Below are positions 1 to 6,591 of a stretch of DNA of 9,689 bases, piece by piece. Origin of the DNA: Chryseobacterium gleum (lineage in GTDB: Bacteria; Bacteroidota; Bacteroidia; Flavobacteriales_D; Crocinitomicaceae); contig CALPSU020000077.1 of NCBI GenBank assembly GCA_943326315.2, positions 1 to 9,689 of the forward strand, written 5' to 3'. Made by a program: the position numbers and the translations under genes. Numbering within the stretch: position 1 is the stretch's first letter; each line of letters starts with the position of its first letter. The notes under the pieces were generated by a model. That model did no database searches. It had not been told where the DNA came from and saw nothing but the letters and a program-made list of their open reading frames with translations.

Positions 1-170
1 CCAGGCATCATAACATCTAAAATAACTAATTCAGGAGTCTTAACTTTCATTTTAGAAAGACCTTCTTCTCCATTTGAAGCAACATCAACTTCAAAACCTT
101 CTTTTTCAAGATTGTATTTTAAGATATCTCTAATGTCTTCTTCATCATCAATTATTAAGATTGAAACCAT
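1..170 (-). CDS. Response regulator, N-terminal part only (receiver domain)
   Basis: The first 56 codons of a response regulator read leftwards from an ATG at 170-168 and are cut by the window edge. The visible part is the first half of a CheY-like receiver domain. It has the acidic pair after the first beta strand (IIDDEED, Asp8 and Asp9) and the phosphoacceptor Asp52 in LDVMMP. The protein would be a cytoplasmic phosphorylation-controlled switch, usually with a C-terminal DNA-binding domain. That output domain is outside the window, so OmpR/PhoB membership is only a guess from the style of the receiver. The partner kinase may follow downstream, off the left edge. It is divergent from the regulator at 620 and shares a 449-base spacer with it. 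Confidence 0.9.
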   Translation of the reverse strand, partial: MVSILIIDDEEDIRDILKYNLEKEGFEVDVASNGEEGLSKMKVKTPELVILDVMMP

Positions 171-619
171 GGAATTTATTTTTTAATATTTGTTCTAAAT
201 TTAATATAAAAAACCCAACTTTTTAATATCAATAATATTTCTATGTTAAGTAGATAAAATTTTTAAATGAATAATACATCTAAACTGTTTATAAATGAAT
301 AATTTACAACTTAAATGATTAAAATTTAGAGCTAATTAATATAATAATAAACGAGTTCAAAATAAAAAAATCAGAAATTTGATAAAGTAGTTTTAAGTTT
401 AGAAATAAAAGCCTTAATAATCCCTTCAGCTATTTTTACAATGATATTATAGTTATTTTTTTGTTAAAAAACAACTTACTCATACACTTAACAAATAGAC
501 AAACAATTAATATTAAGTTTCATAGGATAAAAAGCATTATTTTACACTTTTTTTAAACTTCAATTATAGCATTATCTTTCCTATTTTGGTGCCGTAATTC
601 TTGTATTCAAATTTAAAAA
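171..619. other. AT-rich intergenic spacer between divergent response regulators
   Basis: This 449-base stretch is very A/T-rich and holds no convincing ORF, tRNA or strong hairpin. It must carry the promoters of both flanking regulators, but no clear pair of Bacteroidetes -33 (TTTG) and -7 (TAnnTTTG) boxes stands out. An 11-base direct repeat AAATGAATAAT occurs at 265-275 and 293-303, and a small inverted repeat TTGTT-AAAA-AACAA at 461-474. In sequence this poor in G/C, both could be chance. The length is generous for a simple divergent promoter region, so long 5' leaders or a small RNA are possible but not shown. Confidence 0.6.
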
Positions 620-1312
620 ATGATGAAAGTTAAAATTCTACTTGCCGAAGATGATATCAGTTTAGGTTTTATGATTTCTGATCAATTAAAATCGGATGGC
701 TATCAAGTTACTTTATGTTCTGATGGTGCAGAAGCATACAGGCGCTTTAATGAAGATAAATTTCATATCTGTATTTTCGATGTTATGATGCCAAAGAAAG
801 ATGGCTTTACGTTAGCAAAAGACATTCGAAAATTAGACTCAGAAATCCCTATATTATTTCTTACAGCCAAATCAATGACTGAAGATAAGGTATTAGGTTT
901 TAAATCTGGAGGAGATGACTACCTAACTAAACCATTCAGTATTGAAGAATTACAAGTAAGATTAACTTCTCTTTTAAAACGTGTGAATATTCAAATGGAA
1001 TTACCTGAAGAAAAAATACTACAAATAGGTACTTATTCTTTTGACCCTGAAAATTTCGTTTTAAAACATTTTAATTTTGAAAAAGCATTAACAAAAAAAG
1101 AAGCTCAAATTTTAAAAATATTGTACAAATTTAAAAATCAAGTCGTTGAACGAGATGTAGTATTGAATGCAGTTTGGGGTCAAGATGATTATTTTGTAGG
1201 CAGAAGTTTAGATGTTTTTATAACAAAATTGCGTAAATATTTGAGTGAGGATGAAGCGATTCAAATTACAAATATTCATGGAATTGGATTTAAACTTTCT
1301 ATCTTTGCCTAA
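620..1312 (+). CDS. rprY: OmpR-family response regulator, RprY-like
   Basis: A complete two-domain response regulator of 230 residues, the usual length of the OmpR/PhoB class. The receiver domain spans about residues 4-120, with acidic residues Asp11/Asp12, phosphoacceptor Asp54 in FDVMMPKKDGFTLA, Thr82 in LTAKS and Lys104 in TKPFS. The C-terminal winged-helix DNA-binding domain spans about 133-228, with the family pattern LTKKEAQIL, then VWGQDDYF-RSLDVFITKLRKYL and IHGIGFKL. The MMPKKDGFTLA-IR and LTAKSM-ED stretches resemble RprY of Bacteroides as I remember it; the symbol rests on that resemblance and was not tested. Two consecutive ATG codons (620, 623) start it, preceded by an A-rich stretch. 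No histidine kinase gene adjoins it here. The next gene, tsaB, is 9 bases downstream and probably shares its transcript. Targets cannot be deduced. Confidence 0.9.
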   Translation: MMKVKILLAEDDISLGFMISDQLKSDGYQVTLCSDGAEAYRRFNEDKFHICIFDVMMPKKDGFTLAKDIRKLDSEIPILFLTAKSMTEDKVLGFKSGGDDYLTKPFSIEELQVRLTSLLKRVNIQMELPEEKILQIGTYSFDPENFVLKHFNFEKALTKKEAQILKILYKFKNQVVERDVVLNAVWGQDDYFVGRSLDVFITKLRKYLSEDEAIQITNIHGIGFKLSIFA

Positions 1313-1321
1313 AAAACTAAA

Positions 1322-1990
1322 ATGGCTTATATTCTTCATTTAGAAACTTCAACAAAAGTTTGTTCTGTAGCACTTTCTTTAAACGGGAAAATTGTCGCTT
1401 TAAAAGAAAATGAAGAAGATGGCTATTCTCACGGAGAAAATTTAACATTATTTATTCAAGATGTCTTGAAACAAGCATCTATTTCAATCAAGCAATTAAA
1501 AGCTGTTTCTATCGCTTCTGGCCCAGGATCTTATACCGGGTTACGCATTGGTGTTTCAACAGCAAAAGGATTATGTTATCCATTAAATATTCCATTAATA
1601 GCAATTGATTCATTAACTTCTCTGAAAGAAATCGCAATTGAAAAATATCCAAATTCTACTTTATGTTCTCTAATTGATGCTCGAAGAATGGAGGTTTACA
1701 ATTTATTCTACTCGACTTCAGATCAATTATTAAAAAATATTTCTGCTGATATTATAGATGCTGATTCTTATTCTGAATTTGAGCCTTTCGTATATTTCGG
1801 AGATGGAGCTGAGAAATTACAAGACATTTGGATAAATAAAAATTGCTTGTCTGATACAACCATTACTTCGTCTGCAAAAGGTCAAGTTAAATTAGCATTT
1901 AATAAATTTGAAAATCAAGAATTTGAAGATGTTGCTTATTTCGAACCATTTTATTTGAAAGATTTTGTTAGTAATGCTAAGAAGAAGTGA
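1322..1990 (+). CDS. tsaB: TsaB, tRNA threonylcarbamoyladenosine (t6A37) synthesis complex subunit
   Basis: TsaB is an inactive ASKHA-fold paralogue of TsaD. It forms the TsaB-TsaD-TsaE assembly that transfers threonylcarbamoyl from threonylcarbamoyl-AMP to A37 of tRNAs reading ANN codons, a nearly universal function in the cytoplasm. The 222-residue product has the family length and opens with ILHLETSTKVCSVAL, the first ASKHA strand pair. It carries the family signature SGPGSYTGLRIG at residues 66-77, followed by STAKGLCY, and later IDARRMEVYNLFY. The ATG at 1322 is 9 bases after the stop of the response regulator gene, so co-transcription is likely. The gene converges on trpA, with only 27 bases between the two stop codons and no evident terminator hairpin. 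Confidence 0.95.
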   Translation: MAYILHLETSTKVCSVALSLNGKIVALKENEEDGYSHGENLTLFIQDVLKQASISIKQLKAVSIASGPGSYTGLRIGVSTAKGLCYPLNIPLIAIDSLTSLKEIAIEKYPNSTLCSLIDARRMEVYNLFYSTSDQLLKNISADIIDADSYSEFEPFVYFGDGAEKLQDIWINKNCLSDTTITSSAKGQVKLAFNKFENQEFEDVAYFEPFYLKDFVSNAKKK

Positions 1991-2009
1991 GATGTATAGA
2001 AAATAGGCA

Positions 2010-2030
2010 TTAGATTTTTAGATGTTAGAT
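2010..2030. repeat. Three TTAGAT units at the tsaB/trpA convergence
   Basis: TTAGAT occurs at 2010-2015, 2018-2023 and 2025-2030, so starts are 8 and 7 bases apart. The run straddles the trpA stop codon and encodes its last residues, then extends into the spacer toward tsaB. From memory, degenerate TTAGAT-like runs are common between genes in Flavobacterium genomes. Whether this is such an element or chance in AT-rich DNA cannot be settled here. Confidence 0.4.
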
Positions 2031-2776
2031 ATTAAACTGATGTTTTTTATAAATTCTAATTCTTCACCCTTTTTCAAAGCTTTTAAATAAGCCGATCCTA
2101 TTATCGCACCATCACAGTTTTGTTGTGCTTTTAGAACATCTTCTTTTGTATTAATTCCGAATCCTACCATAACTGGTATATCGTTGCATATTTTTTTAAT
2201 TTCCTTGTATCGATCGTTGATTTTATAATTGATTAAAGAATTTCCGCCTGTAATTCCAGATTGAGAAACTAAATACACAAAACTACTTTTGGAAACTTCT
2301 GCTATTCTTCGAATACGTTCATTATTGGTTGTTGGTGTAATTAGAAAACTAACTGAAATCGCGTGTTTTTCAAAATTTGATTTGTAAAAACGTTCATAAA
2401 GTTCCAAACTCATATCGGGTAGAATAACCGATGCAATTTTTAATTCTTTGCACTTTGAAAGAAATTTTTCAAAGCCATATTGTAAAACAGGATTCAAATA
2501 CCCCATTATGACCAATGGAATTTTTATTTTTTCTTTTATTGAAAATAATTGCTCAAATAGTAAATCCAAATGCATTCCATTTTTTAAAGCAATGGAACTT
2601 GTTTCTTGAATTACAGGTCCGTCTGCCATTGGGTCAGAAAAGGGAATGCCAACTTCTATGAAATCTATCCCTTGTTCTTGGAGGTTTACTATTTGTTCTG
2701 TTGTACTTTCTAATGTTGGATAACCTGCTGTTATGAAAATACTTAATTGTTTATTTTGTGTTTTGAATGGGTTCAT
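2018..2776 (-). CDS. trpA: Tryptophan synthase alpha subunit
   Basis: TrpA cleaves indole-3-glycerol phosphate to indole and glyceraldehyde-3-phosphate. Indole is channelled to TrpB in the alpha2-beta2 complex in the cytoplasm. The product is 252 residues, slightly shorter than the roughly 268 of enteric TrpA, and is a full TIM barrel. The signature EVGIPFSDPMADGPVIQ at 41-57 supplies catalytic Glu41 and Asp52 (Glu49 and Asp60 in Salmonella). YLVSQSGITG at 168-177 supplies the loop-6 threonine, and VGFGI (204-208) and GAIIGSA (223-229) form the phosphate-binding turns. It is the last gene of the trp operon and is separated from trpB by 151 bases holding a tandem repeat and a hairpin element. 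Its last codons fall in TTAGAT units, so the C-terminal few residues may be lineage-specific. Confidence 0.97.
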   Translation of the reverse strand: MNPFKTQNKQLSIFITAGYPTLESTTEQIVNLQEQGIDFIEVGIPFSDPMADGPVIQETSSIALKNGMHLDLLFEQLFSIKEKIKIPLVIMGYLNPVLQYGFEKFLSKCKELKIASVILPDMSLELYERFYKSNFEKHAISVSFLITPTTNNERIRRIAEVSKSSFVYLVSQSGITGGNSLINYKINDRYKEIKKICNDIPVMVGFGINTKEDVLKAQQNCDGAIIGSAYLKALKKGEELEFIKNISLISNI

Positions 2777-2830
2777 GTTTTATGTTTTGTATGGTGTATT
2801 TAAATTCTTGGGAATTATGGATTTGGGAGG

Positions 2831-2874
2831 TGTTGGGACGTGTTGGGACGTGTTGGGACGTGTTGGGACGTGTT
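2831..2874. repeat. Tandem 10-mer repeat (TGTTGGGACG, four exact copies)
   Basis: Four identical head-to-tail copies of TGTTGGGACG lie at 2831-2840, 2841-2850, 2851-2860 and 2861-2870, followed by a partial unit TGTT. On the trp operon strand this reads as repeated CGTCCCAACA. The unit resembles the flank of the adjacent hairpin (GTTGGGACAGGGC), which suggests that it grew by replication slippage from the hairpin's edge. Upstream, TTGGGA at 2808-2813 and TTTGGGAGG at 2822-2830 look like decayed relatives. The run lies in the trpB-trpA gap and is transcribed but not translated. Confidence 0.95.
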
Positions 2875-2877
2875 GTT

Positions 2878-2900
2878 GGGACAGGGCATAGCCCTGTCCC
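2878..2900. repeat. GGGACAGGGC hairpin element (REP-like) between trpB and trpA
   Basis: A perfect inverted repeat with 10-base arms GGGACAGGGC (2878-2887) and GCCCTGTCCC (2891-2900) and a 3-base spacer. It would form a very stable hairpin in the operon transcript. No run of U follows it on the operon strand, so it is not an intrinsic terminator for trpB. A related copy, with one arm changed, lies inside the 3' end of trpE. A G/C-rich palindrome beside a short direct-repeat array in an intergenic gap suggests a REP-like dispersed element. The mobilising enzyme, if any, is not in the window. Confidence 0.85.
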
Positions 2901-2927
2901 TAAGACGAATGATCCACGATTTTATAA

Positions 2928-4103
2928 TTAATTATCCATATACGTTTTCATATCCTTGTCTCCCCTACCCGATAAATTAATCACCACGATATCCTTATCT
3001 GTTAATTCAATTTTATTCAATACTGCTAATGCATGCGCACTTTCCAAAGCTGGAATAATTCCTTCTTCGATTGTTAACTTTTTCGCCGCCACTAATGCCT
3101 CATGATCTGTAACTGAAATACTTTTAGTTCTTCCTAATGCTATTGCATGTGCATGAATTGGCCCAATTCCTGGATAATCTAAACCTGCCGAAATTGAATA
3201 TGGTTCCGTAATTTGTCCGTATTCATCTTGCATTAACAGTGTTAGACTTCCATGCAAAACTCCTGGACTGCCTAATACCGAAGTCGCTGCAGAATAACCT
3301 GTTTCATTTCCTAAACCTGCAGCTTCTACTGCAATTAATTCTACTTCTTCATTTTCATAAAACTCAAAGAAAGCACCAGCAGCATTACTTCCACCACCAA
3401 CACATGCGATTACTTTAGTAGGTAATTCAGTTCCAGTTTTTTCTTTTAATTGAAATTTTATTTCTTTAGAAATAATGGATTGAAAATAAGCTACCATTTC
3501 TGGATAAGGGTGTGGTCCGACAACACTTCCAATTAAATAATAGGCTGTAGGATTGTTAATCCAATGTCGAATAGCTTCATTTGTTGCATCTTTTAATGTT
3601 TTACTTCCACTTATTGCCGGAACAACTTCAGCACCTAAAAACTGCATCCTTTGAACGTTAGGAGCTTGTCGTTCAATGTCTTTTTCGCCCATATAAACGA
3701 TACATTTCATATTCATCAAAGCACAAACAGTTGCAGTTGCAACTCCATGTTGTCCAGCACCAGTTTCAGCTACAATTTCAGTTTTACCCATCTTCTTTGC
3801 TAAAAGAATTTGTCCAATAGCATTATTAATTTTGTGTGCACCCGTGTGATTTAAATCTTCTCTTTTCAAATAAATAGGACAACCAAATTCAGCAGTCATT
3901 TTTTTCGAAAGATAAAGAGGAGTTGGTCTACCTACATAATCAGATAATAATTCCTTAAACTCATTTTTAAAATCATCATCATCAGCTAATTGATTAAAAT
4001 TTTCTTGTAATTCTTCCATATTATCTCTTAAAAGCTCTGGAATGTATGCTCCTCCAAATTCTCCATAGAACCCCATTTCGTCTGGTTTTGTGTAATTTAT
4101 CAT
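2928..4103 (-). CDS. trpB: Tryptophan synthase beta subunit
   Basis: TrpB is the PLP enzyme that condenses indole with L-serine to give L-tryptophan, the final step of the pathway. The 391 residues match the length of the classical TrpB1 type. PLP is bound through Lys91 in HTGAHKINNA (87-96, equivalent to Lys87 in Salmonella). ETGAGQHG at 113-120 supplies the catalytic Glu113 (Glu109) and the serine carboxylate loop. GGGSN at 236-240 binds the PLP phosphate, and Ser378 in LSGRGDKD sits at the pyridine nitrogen. The N-terminal GFYGEFGGAYIPE is also typical of TrpB1. Its ATG overlaps the trpF stop as ATGA (4 nt), which favours translational coupling with trpF. The 151-base gap to trpA contrasts with this tight junction and with the roughly equal synthesis expected of alpha and beta subunits. 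Confidence 0.98.
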   Translation of the reverse strand: MINYTKPDEMGFYGEFGGAYIPELLRDNMEELQENFNQLADDDDFKNEFKELLSDYVGRPTPLYLSKKMTAEFGCPIYLKREDLNHTGAHKINNAIGQILLAKKMGKTEIVAETGAGQHGVATATVCALMNMKCIVYMGEKDIERQAPNVQRMQFLGAEVVPAISGSKTLKDATNEAIRHWINNPTAYYLIGSVVGPHPYPEMVAYFQSIISKEIKFQLKEKTGTELPTKVIACVGGGSNAAGAFFEFYENEEVELIAVEAAGLGNETGYSAATSVLGSPGVLHGSLTLLMQDEYGQITEPYSISAGLDYPGIGPIHAHAIALGRTKSISVTDHEALVAAKKLTIEEGIIPALESAHALAVLNKIELTDKDIVVINLSGRGDKDMKTYMDN

Positions 4104-4705
4104 TGTTTTAATACTTTTATAAATGTTTTTATTTTTTTACAATTTTTATCTCCAGGTTCATTTTCAAAACCACTGTTTAAATCTATTCCTGCGAATGATT
4201 TATGACTGAAAGATTTAATTTCTTTAACAGAATTAATATTTAATCCTCCACTTAAAAGAAACGGAATACTTAATGTATACTTTTCTAAAACTGACCAATC
4301 AAAATTTCGTCCTGAACCTCCATAATGAATTGTTTTAGTATCAAATAGAAAATAATCTACCTTCCCTTCGTAACTCTGTAAATGTTGAAAATCAATCGAC
4401 TCATGTATTCCGAAAGCTTTAATAATTATATAATCAGATTTCAAAATCATACATAGTTCAGGACTTTCGTCTCCATGTAATTGTAGAATATCTAATTTAT
4501 TAACTCTAGCAATGGCTCGAATTTCCTTTTCGTTTTCATTTACAAAAACGCCTACTTTTTTAGAATTGTCAATGTTACCAGTTACAGAAGTTGTAAATCT
4601 TTTTGATTTTGAATAAAAAATAAATCCTAACCAATTTACCGAATTTATATGATCCAGCTCTTCAATTTGACTTTTTATAGTTAATCCACAGACTTTAATT
4701 ATCAT
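4100..4705 (-). CDS. trpF: Phosphoribosylanthranilate isomerase
   Basis: TrpF carries out the Amadori rearrangement of N-(5'-phosphoribosyl)-anthranilate to CdRP, the step between TrpD and TrpC. The 201-residue monofunctional TIM barrel has the family length. Cys6 in IKVCGLT is the general base and Asp122 in FLFDTK the general acid. LQLHGDE at 75-81 lines the barrel, and GGSGRNFDW (129-137), LLSGGLN (150-156) and GIDLNSGFENEPGDK (173-187) provide the phosphate and active-site loops. The ATG at 4705-4703 directly begins the first beta strand. The stop overlaps the trpB start by 4 nt. Upstream, 59 bases separate it from trpC and contain a hairpin repeat. In many proteobacteria trpC and trpF are fused; here they are separate. 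Confidence 0.97.
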   Translation of the reverse strand: MIIKVCGLTIKSQIEELDHINSVNWLGFIFYSKSKRFTTSVTGNIDNSKKVGVFVNENEKEIRAIARVNKLDILQLHGDESPELCMILKSDYIIIKAFGIHESIDFQHLQSYEGKVDYFLFDTKTIHYGGSGRNFDWSVLEKYTLSIPFLLSGGLNINSVKEIKSFSHKSFAGIDLNSGFENEPGDKNCKKIKTFIKVLKQ

Positions 4706-4725
4706 TTTTTTTGATTAAATATTAT

Positions 4726-4753
4726 CCTCCCCTTTAATCCCCTCCGAAGGAGG
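4726..4753. repeat. Hairpin repeat in the trpC-trpF gap (CCTCC/GGAGG type)
   Basis: This 28-base G/C-rich element stands out in an AT-rich gap. It contains a hairpin with arms CCTCC (4741-4745) and GGAGG (4749-4753) around GAA, preceded by a C-rich stretch containing AATCC. A related element sits in the trpG-trpD gap at 6562-6591 in the same orientation. The two differ by a matched pair change in the stem (C-G here, T-A there). No U-run follows the hairpin on the operon strand, so a terminator role is unlikely. On that strand a GGAGG lies 21 nt before the trpF ATG, too far to be a normal ribosome binding site. Confidence 0.75.
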
Positions 4754-4764
4754 AAATAAAAAAA

Positions 4765-5541
4765 TTAAACCTTGACATTTAAGTTTAAAATAAAATCTTT
4801 TGGTGAATTGCTTTTTAAAATACTTTCACCTATTAATGCACCATGATAACCACAGTTTGCGATTTGAAATAATTCATCCGGAGTTTTAATTCCAGATTCA
4901 GAGATTAAAACTTTTCCTCTTGGAAGGAAATCAAATAAATCAATAGAATTTAAAATATCTGTTTTCTGTAATTTTAGATTACGATTATTAACTCCAACAA
5001 TATCTACCTCATCGTTGATTTTATATAATTGACTTTTTTCATGAAACTCCATTATCACTTCTAAACCTAAACTTTGAGCTAGAATAGTAAAATGAAGAGC
5101 TTGTTCTTCTGTCAATGCTTCAGCTATTAATAGAATTGCATCTGCTCCAATAGCTTTTGCTTGAAAAATTTGGATTTCATTAATGATAAATTCTTTCCGA
5201 AGTACAGGAATAGTTACATTCTTTTTAACTTCAATCAAGTCTGCAATAGAACCTCCAAAGAAATCAAAATCCGTTAATACAGAAATCCCTGAGGCACCTG
5301 AACGCTCATATTCTTCAGCCAATAAAGAAGGTATTAAATTCTTATTTAATTCTCCCGCACTCGGAGATTTCCTTTTAATTTCTGCAATAATTCCAAATTC
5401 TTTAGAAAGAATGGAATCTTTCATAGAAATTACTTCAGATGAAAATAACGGCATATTTTCAAAATCTTTAATTTTAAATTCACGTTTTAATTGTTCAATT
5501 TCACGTTTTTTATTTTCTATTATTTTGTCTAAAATTGTCAT
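4765..5541 (-). CDS. trpC: Indole-3-glycerol phosphate synthase
   Basis: TrpC closes the indole ring, converting CdRP to indole-3-glycerol phosphate with loss of CO2 and water. With the start chosen here it has 258 residues, typical of the monofunctional enzyme. Active-site motifs follow in order: AEIKRKSPS (53-61) with Glu54 and Lys56, LRKEFI (114-119) with catalytic Lys116, EVIMEFH (161-167) with Glu165, GVNNRNL (183-189) with Asn186, and ISESGI (213-218) with Glu215 and Ser216. The frame stays open upstream to a GTG at 5583 that would overlap trpD by 32 bases. I prefer the ATG at 5541-5539 because family proteins begin close to the ILDKIIENKK helix. The ATG is preceded by an A-run and lies 10 bases after the trpD stop. 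Confidence 0.96.
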   Translation of the reverse strand: MTILDKIIENKKREIEQLKREFKIKDFENMPLFSSEVISMKDSILSKEFGIIAEIKRKSPSAGELNKNLIPSLLAEEYERSGASGISVLTDFDFFGGSIADLIEVKKNVTIPVLRKEFIINEIQIFQAKAIGADAILLIAEALTEEQALHFTILAQSLGLEVIMEFHEKSQLYKINDEVDIVGVNNRNLKLQKTDILNSIDLFDFLPRGKVLISESGIKTPDELFQIANCGYHGALIGESILKSNSPKDFILNLNVKV

Positions 5542-5551
5542 TTTTTTGGGT

Positions 5552-6529
5552 TTAAAATTTGTGATGTTTAGCTGACTCTCCACTCTTAATAAATGAAAGA
5601 GACTCTATAAATAAATTTTGAATACTTTCATTTGGATGATAACATTGAAGAGCTAAAGCTGTATTCGCAGCAATAACATTATTCTGAGAATTTGTTCCGT
5701 TTCCTTTTAATATCAATTTTAATATTTCAGCAGCTTCTTTTACAGAGTTTCCTGAATGTATTGATTCTGAAATTACTGGTGATAAATCAAAAGTTTTGGC
5801 ACTAAAATATTCATCTTGATTTCCTCCTAGAATTCGTGTTTGATCCGTCAATGTAAACTCATCATACCCATCCATCCCGTAAACTACACGGAATTCATTA
5901 CGATCATCTTTAAGAATATGTTGGTATATCTTTGCTAGCTCTAAATTAAAAGTTCCGGTAAGTTGATTTTTTGGTTGAACGGGATTAACTAAAGGTCCTA
6001 ATGAATTAAAAAATGTTCGTATTCCTAAACTTTTTCGAAGTGGTCCAACCTTGCTTAAAGTAGGATGAAATAAAGGTGCATGTAAAAAACAAATATTCGA
6101 TTTTGACAATTGAGTATTTAATAGTTTAGTTTGATTTGTGAATTGAAATCCTAATTCTTCCAATACATTTGAAGATCCGCAAGAAGAACTAACTCCATAA
6201 TTTCCATGTTTAATTACTTTATGTCCCATTGCAGACAATACGAAGGAAGTGGTTGTAGAAATATTAAATGTGTTTTTACCATCACCTCCTGTTCCACATA
6301 AGTCAATTGCCTCACTTCCATCCATTTCAATTGGTAAACATAATTCTAAAAGCGCTTCTCTAAATCCTTTAATTTCCTCTAATTGTAGACCTCTCATTTG
6401 CAAACCTACCAGAATAGCAACGACTTGAGCACCGTTTATTCTTTCTTCAGCAATTGAATAAATGATCTCTTTAGTTTCATTAAAAGTTAACGGCTGTCTT
6501 TCTATTATTTTATTTAAAGTTGTTTTCAT
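5552..6529 (-). CDS. trpD: Anthranilate phosphoribosyltransferase
   Basis: TrpD transfers phosphoribose from PRPP to anthranilate, the second step of the pathway. The 325 residues fit the type II/III nucleoside-phosphorylase-like fold. The PRPP pyrophosphate loop GTGGDG is at 79-84, NISTTTSFV at 89-97, KHGN at 107-110, and SSCGSSNVLEELG at 115-127. The anthranilate-binding arginine region GPLRKSLGIRTFFNSLGPLVNP is at 162-183, and DEFT (223-226) holds the second metal-binding Asp-Glu pair. The frame continues upstream to a TTG at 6571, but those 14 extra codons begin inside a dispersed repeat and add no family sequence. The ATG at 6529-6527 is therefore taken as the start. The spacer of 62 bases to trpG contains that repeat. 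Confidence 0.96.
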   Translation of the reverse strand: MKTTLNKIIERQPLTFNETKEIIYSIAEERINGAQVVAILVGLQMRGLQLEEIKGFREALLELCLPIEMDGSEAIDLCGTGGDGKNTFNISTTTSFVLSAMGHKVIKHGNYGVSSSCGSSNVLEELGFQFTNQTKLLNTQLSKSNICFLHAPLFHPTLSKVGPLRKSLGIRTFFNSLGPLVNPVQPKNQLTGTFNLELAKIYQHILKDDRNEFRVVYGMDGYDEFTLTDQTRILGGNQDEYFSAKTFDLSPVISESIHSGNSVKEAAEILKLILKGNGTNSQNNVIAANTALALQCYHPNESIQNLFIESLSFIKSGESAKHHKF

Positions 6530-6561
6530 TTTATTAATATTTAAATTGACATAAATTTTCT

Positions 6562-6591
6562 TCTCCCTCAATCCCTCTCCAAAGAGGCAGG
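6562..6591. repeat. Hairpin repeat in the trpG-trpD gap (CCTCT/AGAGG type)
   Basis: This is a second member of the family seen at 4726-4753, in the same orientation. It shares the AATCCC core and a hairpin with arms CCTCT (6574-6578) and AGAGG (6583-6587) around CCAA. Compared with the other copy, the innermost stem pair changes from C-G to T-A, so pairing is kept although the sequence has drifted. It abuts the trpG stop codon. It is transcribed within the operon, and no U-tract follows the stem on the operon strand. Confidence 0.7.

Noticed and set aside
265..303. Direct repeat AAATGAATAAT (265-275, 293-303) as a regulator-binding site
   Set aside because: The 28-base spacing does not match the about 11-base spacing of typical OmpR/PhoB direct repeats, and an 11-mer of almost only A and T recurs easily in such DNA.
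461..474. Inverted repeat TTGTT-AAAA-AACAA as terminator or operator
   Set aside because: Five weak base pairs and no flanking context. It is expected by chance in a very AT-rich spacer.
573..589. TATCTTTC and TATTTTGG as -7 boxes for the regulator at 620
   Set aside because: Each matches five of six fixed bases of TAnnTTTG, but neither has a TTG or TTTG at suitable distance upstream.
2831..2880. CRISPR array
   Set aside because: The 10-base units are directly adjacent with no spacers and there are no cas genes. It is a simple tandem repeat.
2878..2900. Intrinsic terminator ending the trp transcript after trpB
   Set aside because: The hairpin is strong but is followed on the operon strand by AACAACACG rather than a U-run, and trpA lies downstream in the same operon.
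5183..5575. Plus-strand open frame of 130 codons opposite trpC
   Set aside because: It lies entirely antisense to trpC, whose catalytic motifs are intact. Its product has no recognisable family features and looks like a mirror of trpC codon use.
5542..5583. Upstream GTG start for trpC (14 extra residues)
   Set aside because: It would overlap trpD by 32 bases and extend past the usual N terminus. The ATG at 5541 has an A-rich context and a 10-base gap to trpD.
6530..6571. Upstream TTG start for trpD (14 extra residues)
   Set aside because: The extension starts within a dispersed repeat and adds no family sequence. The ATG at 6529 begins right before the conserved N-terminal helix.
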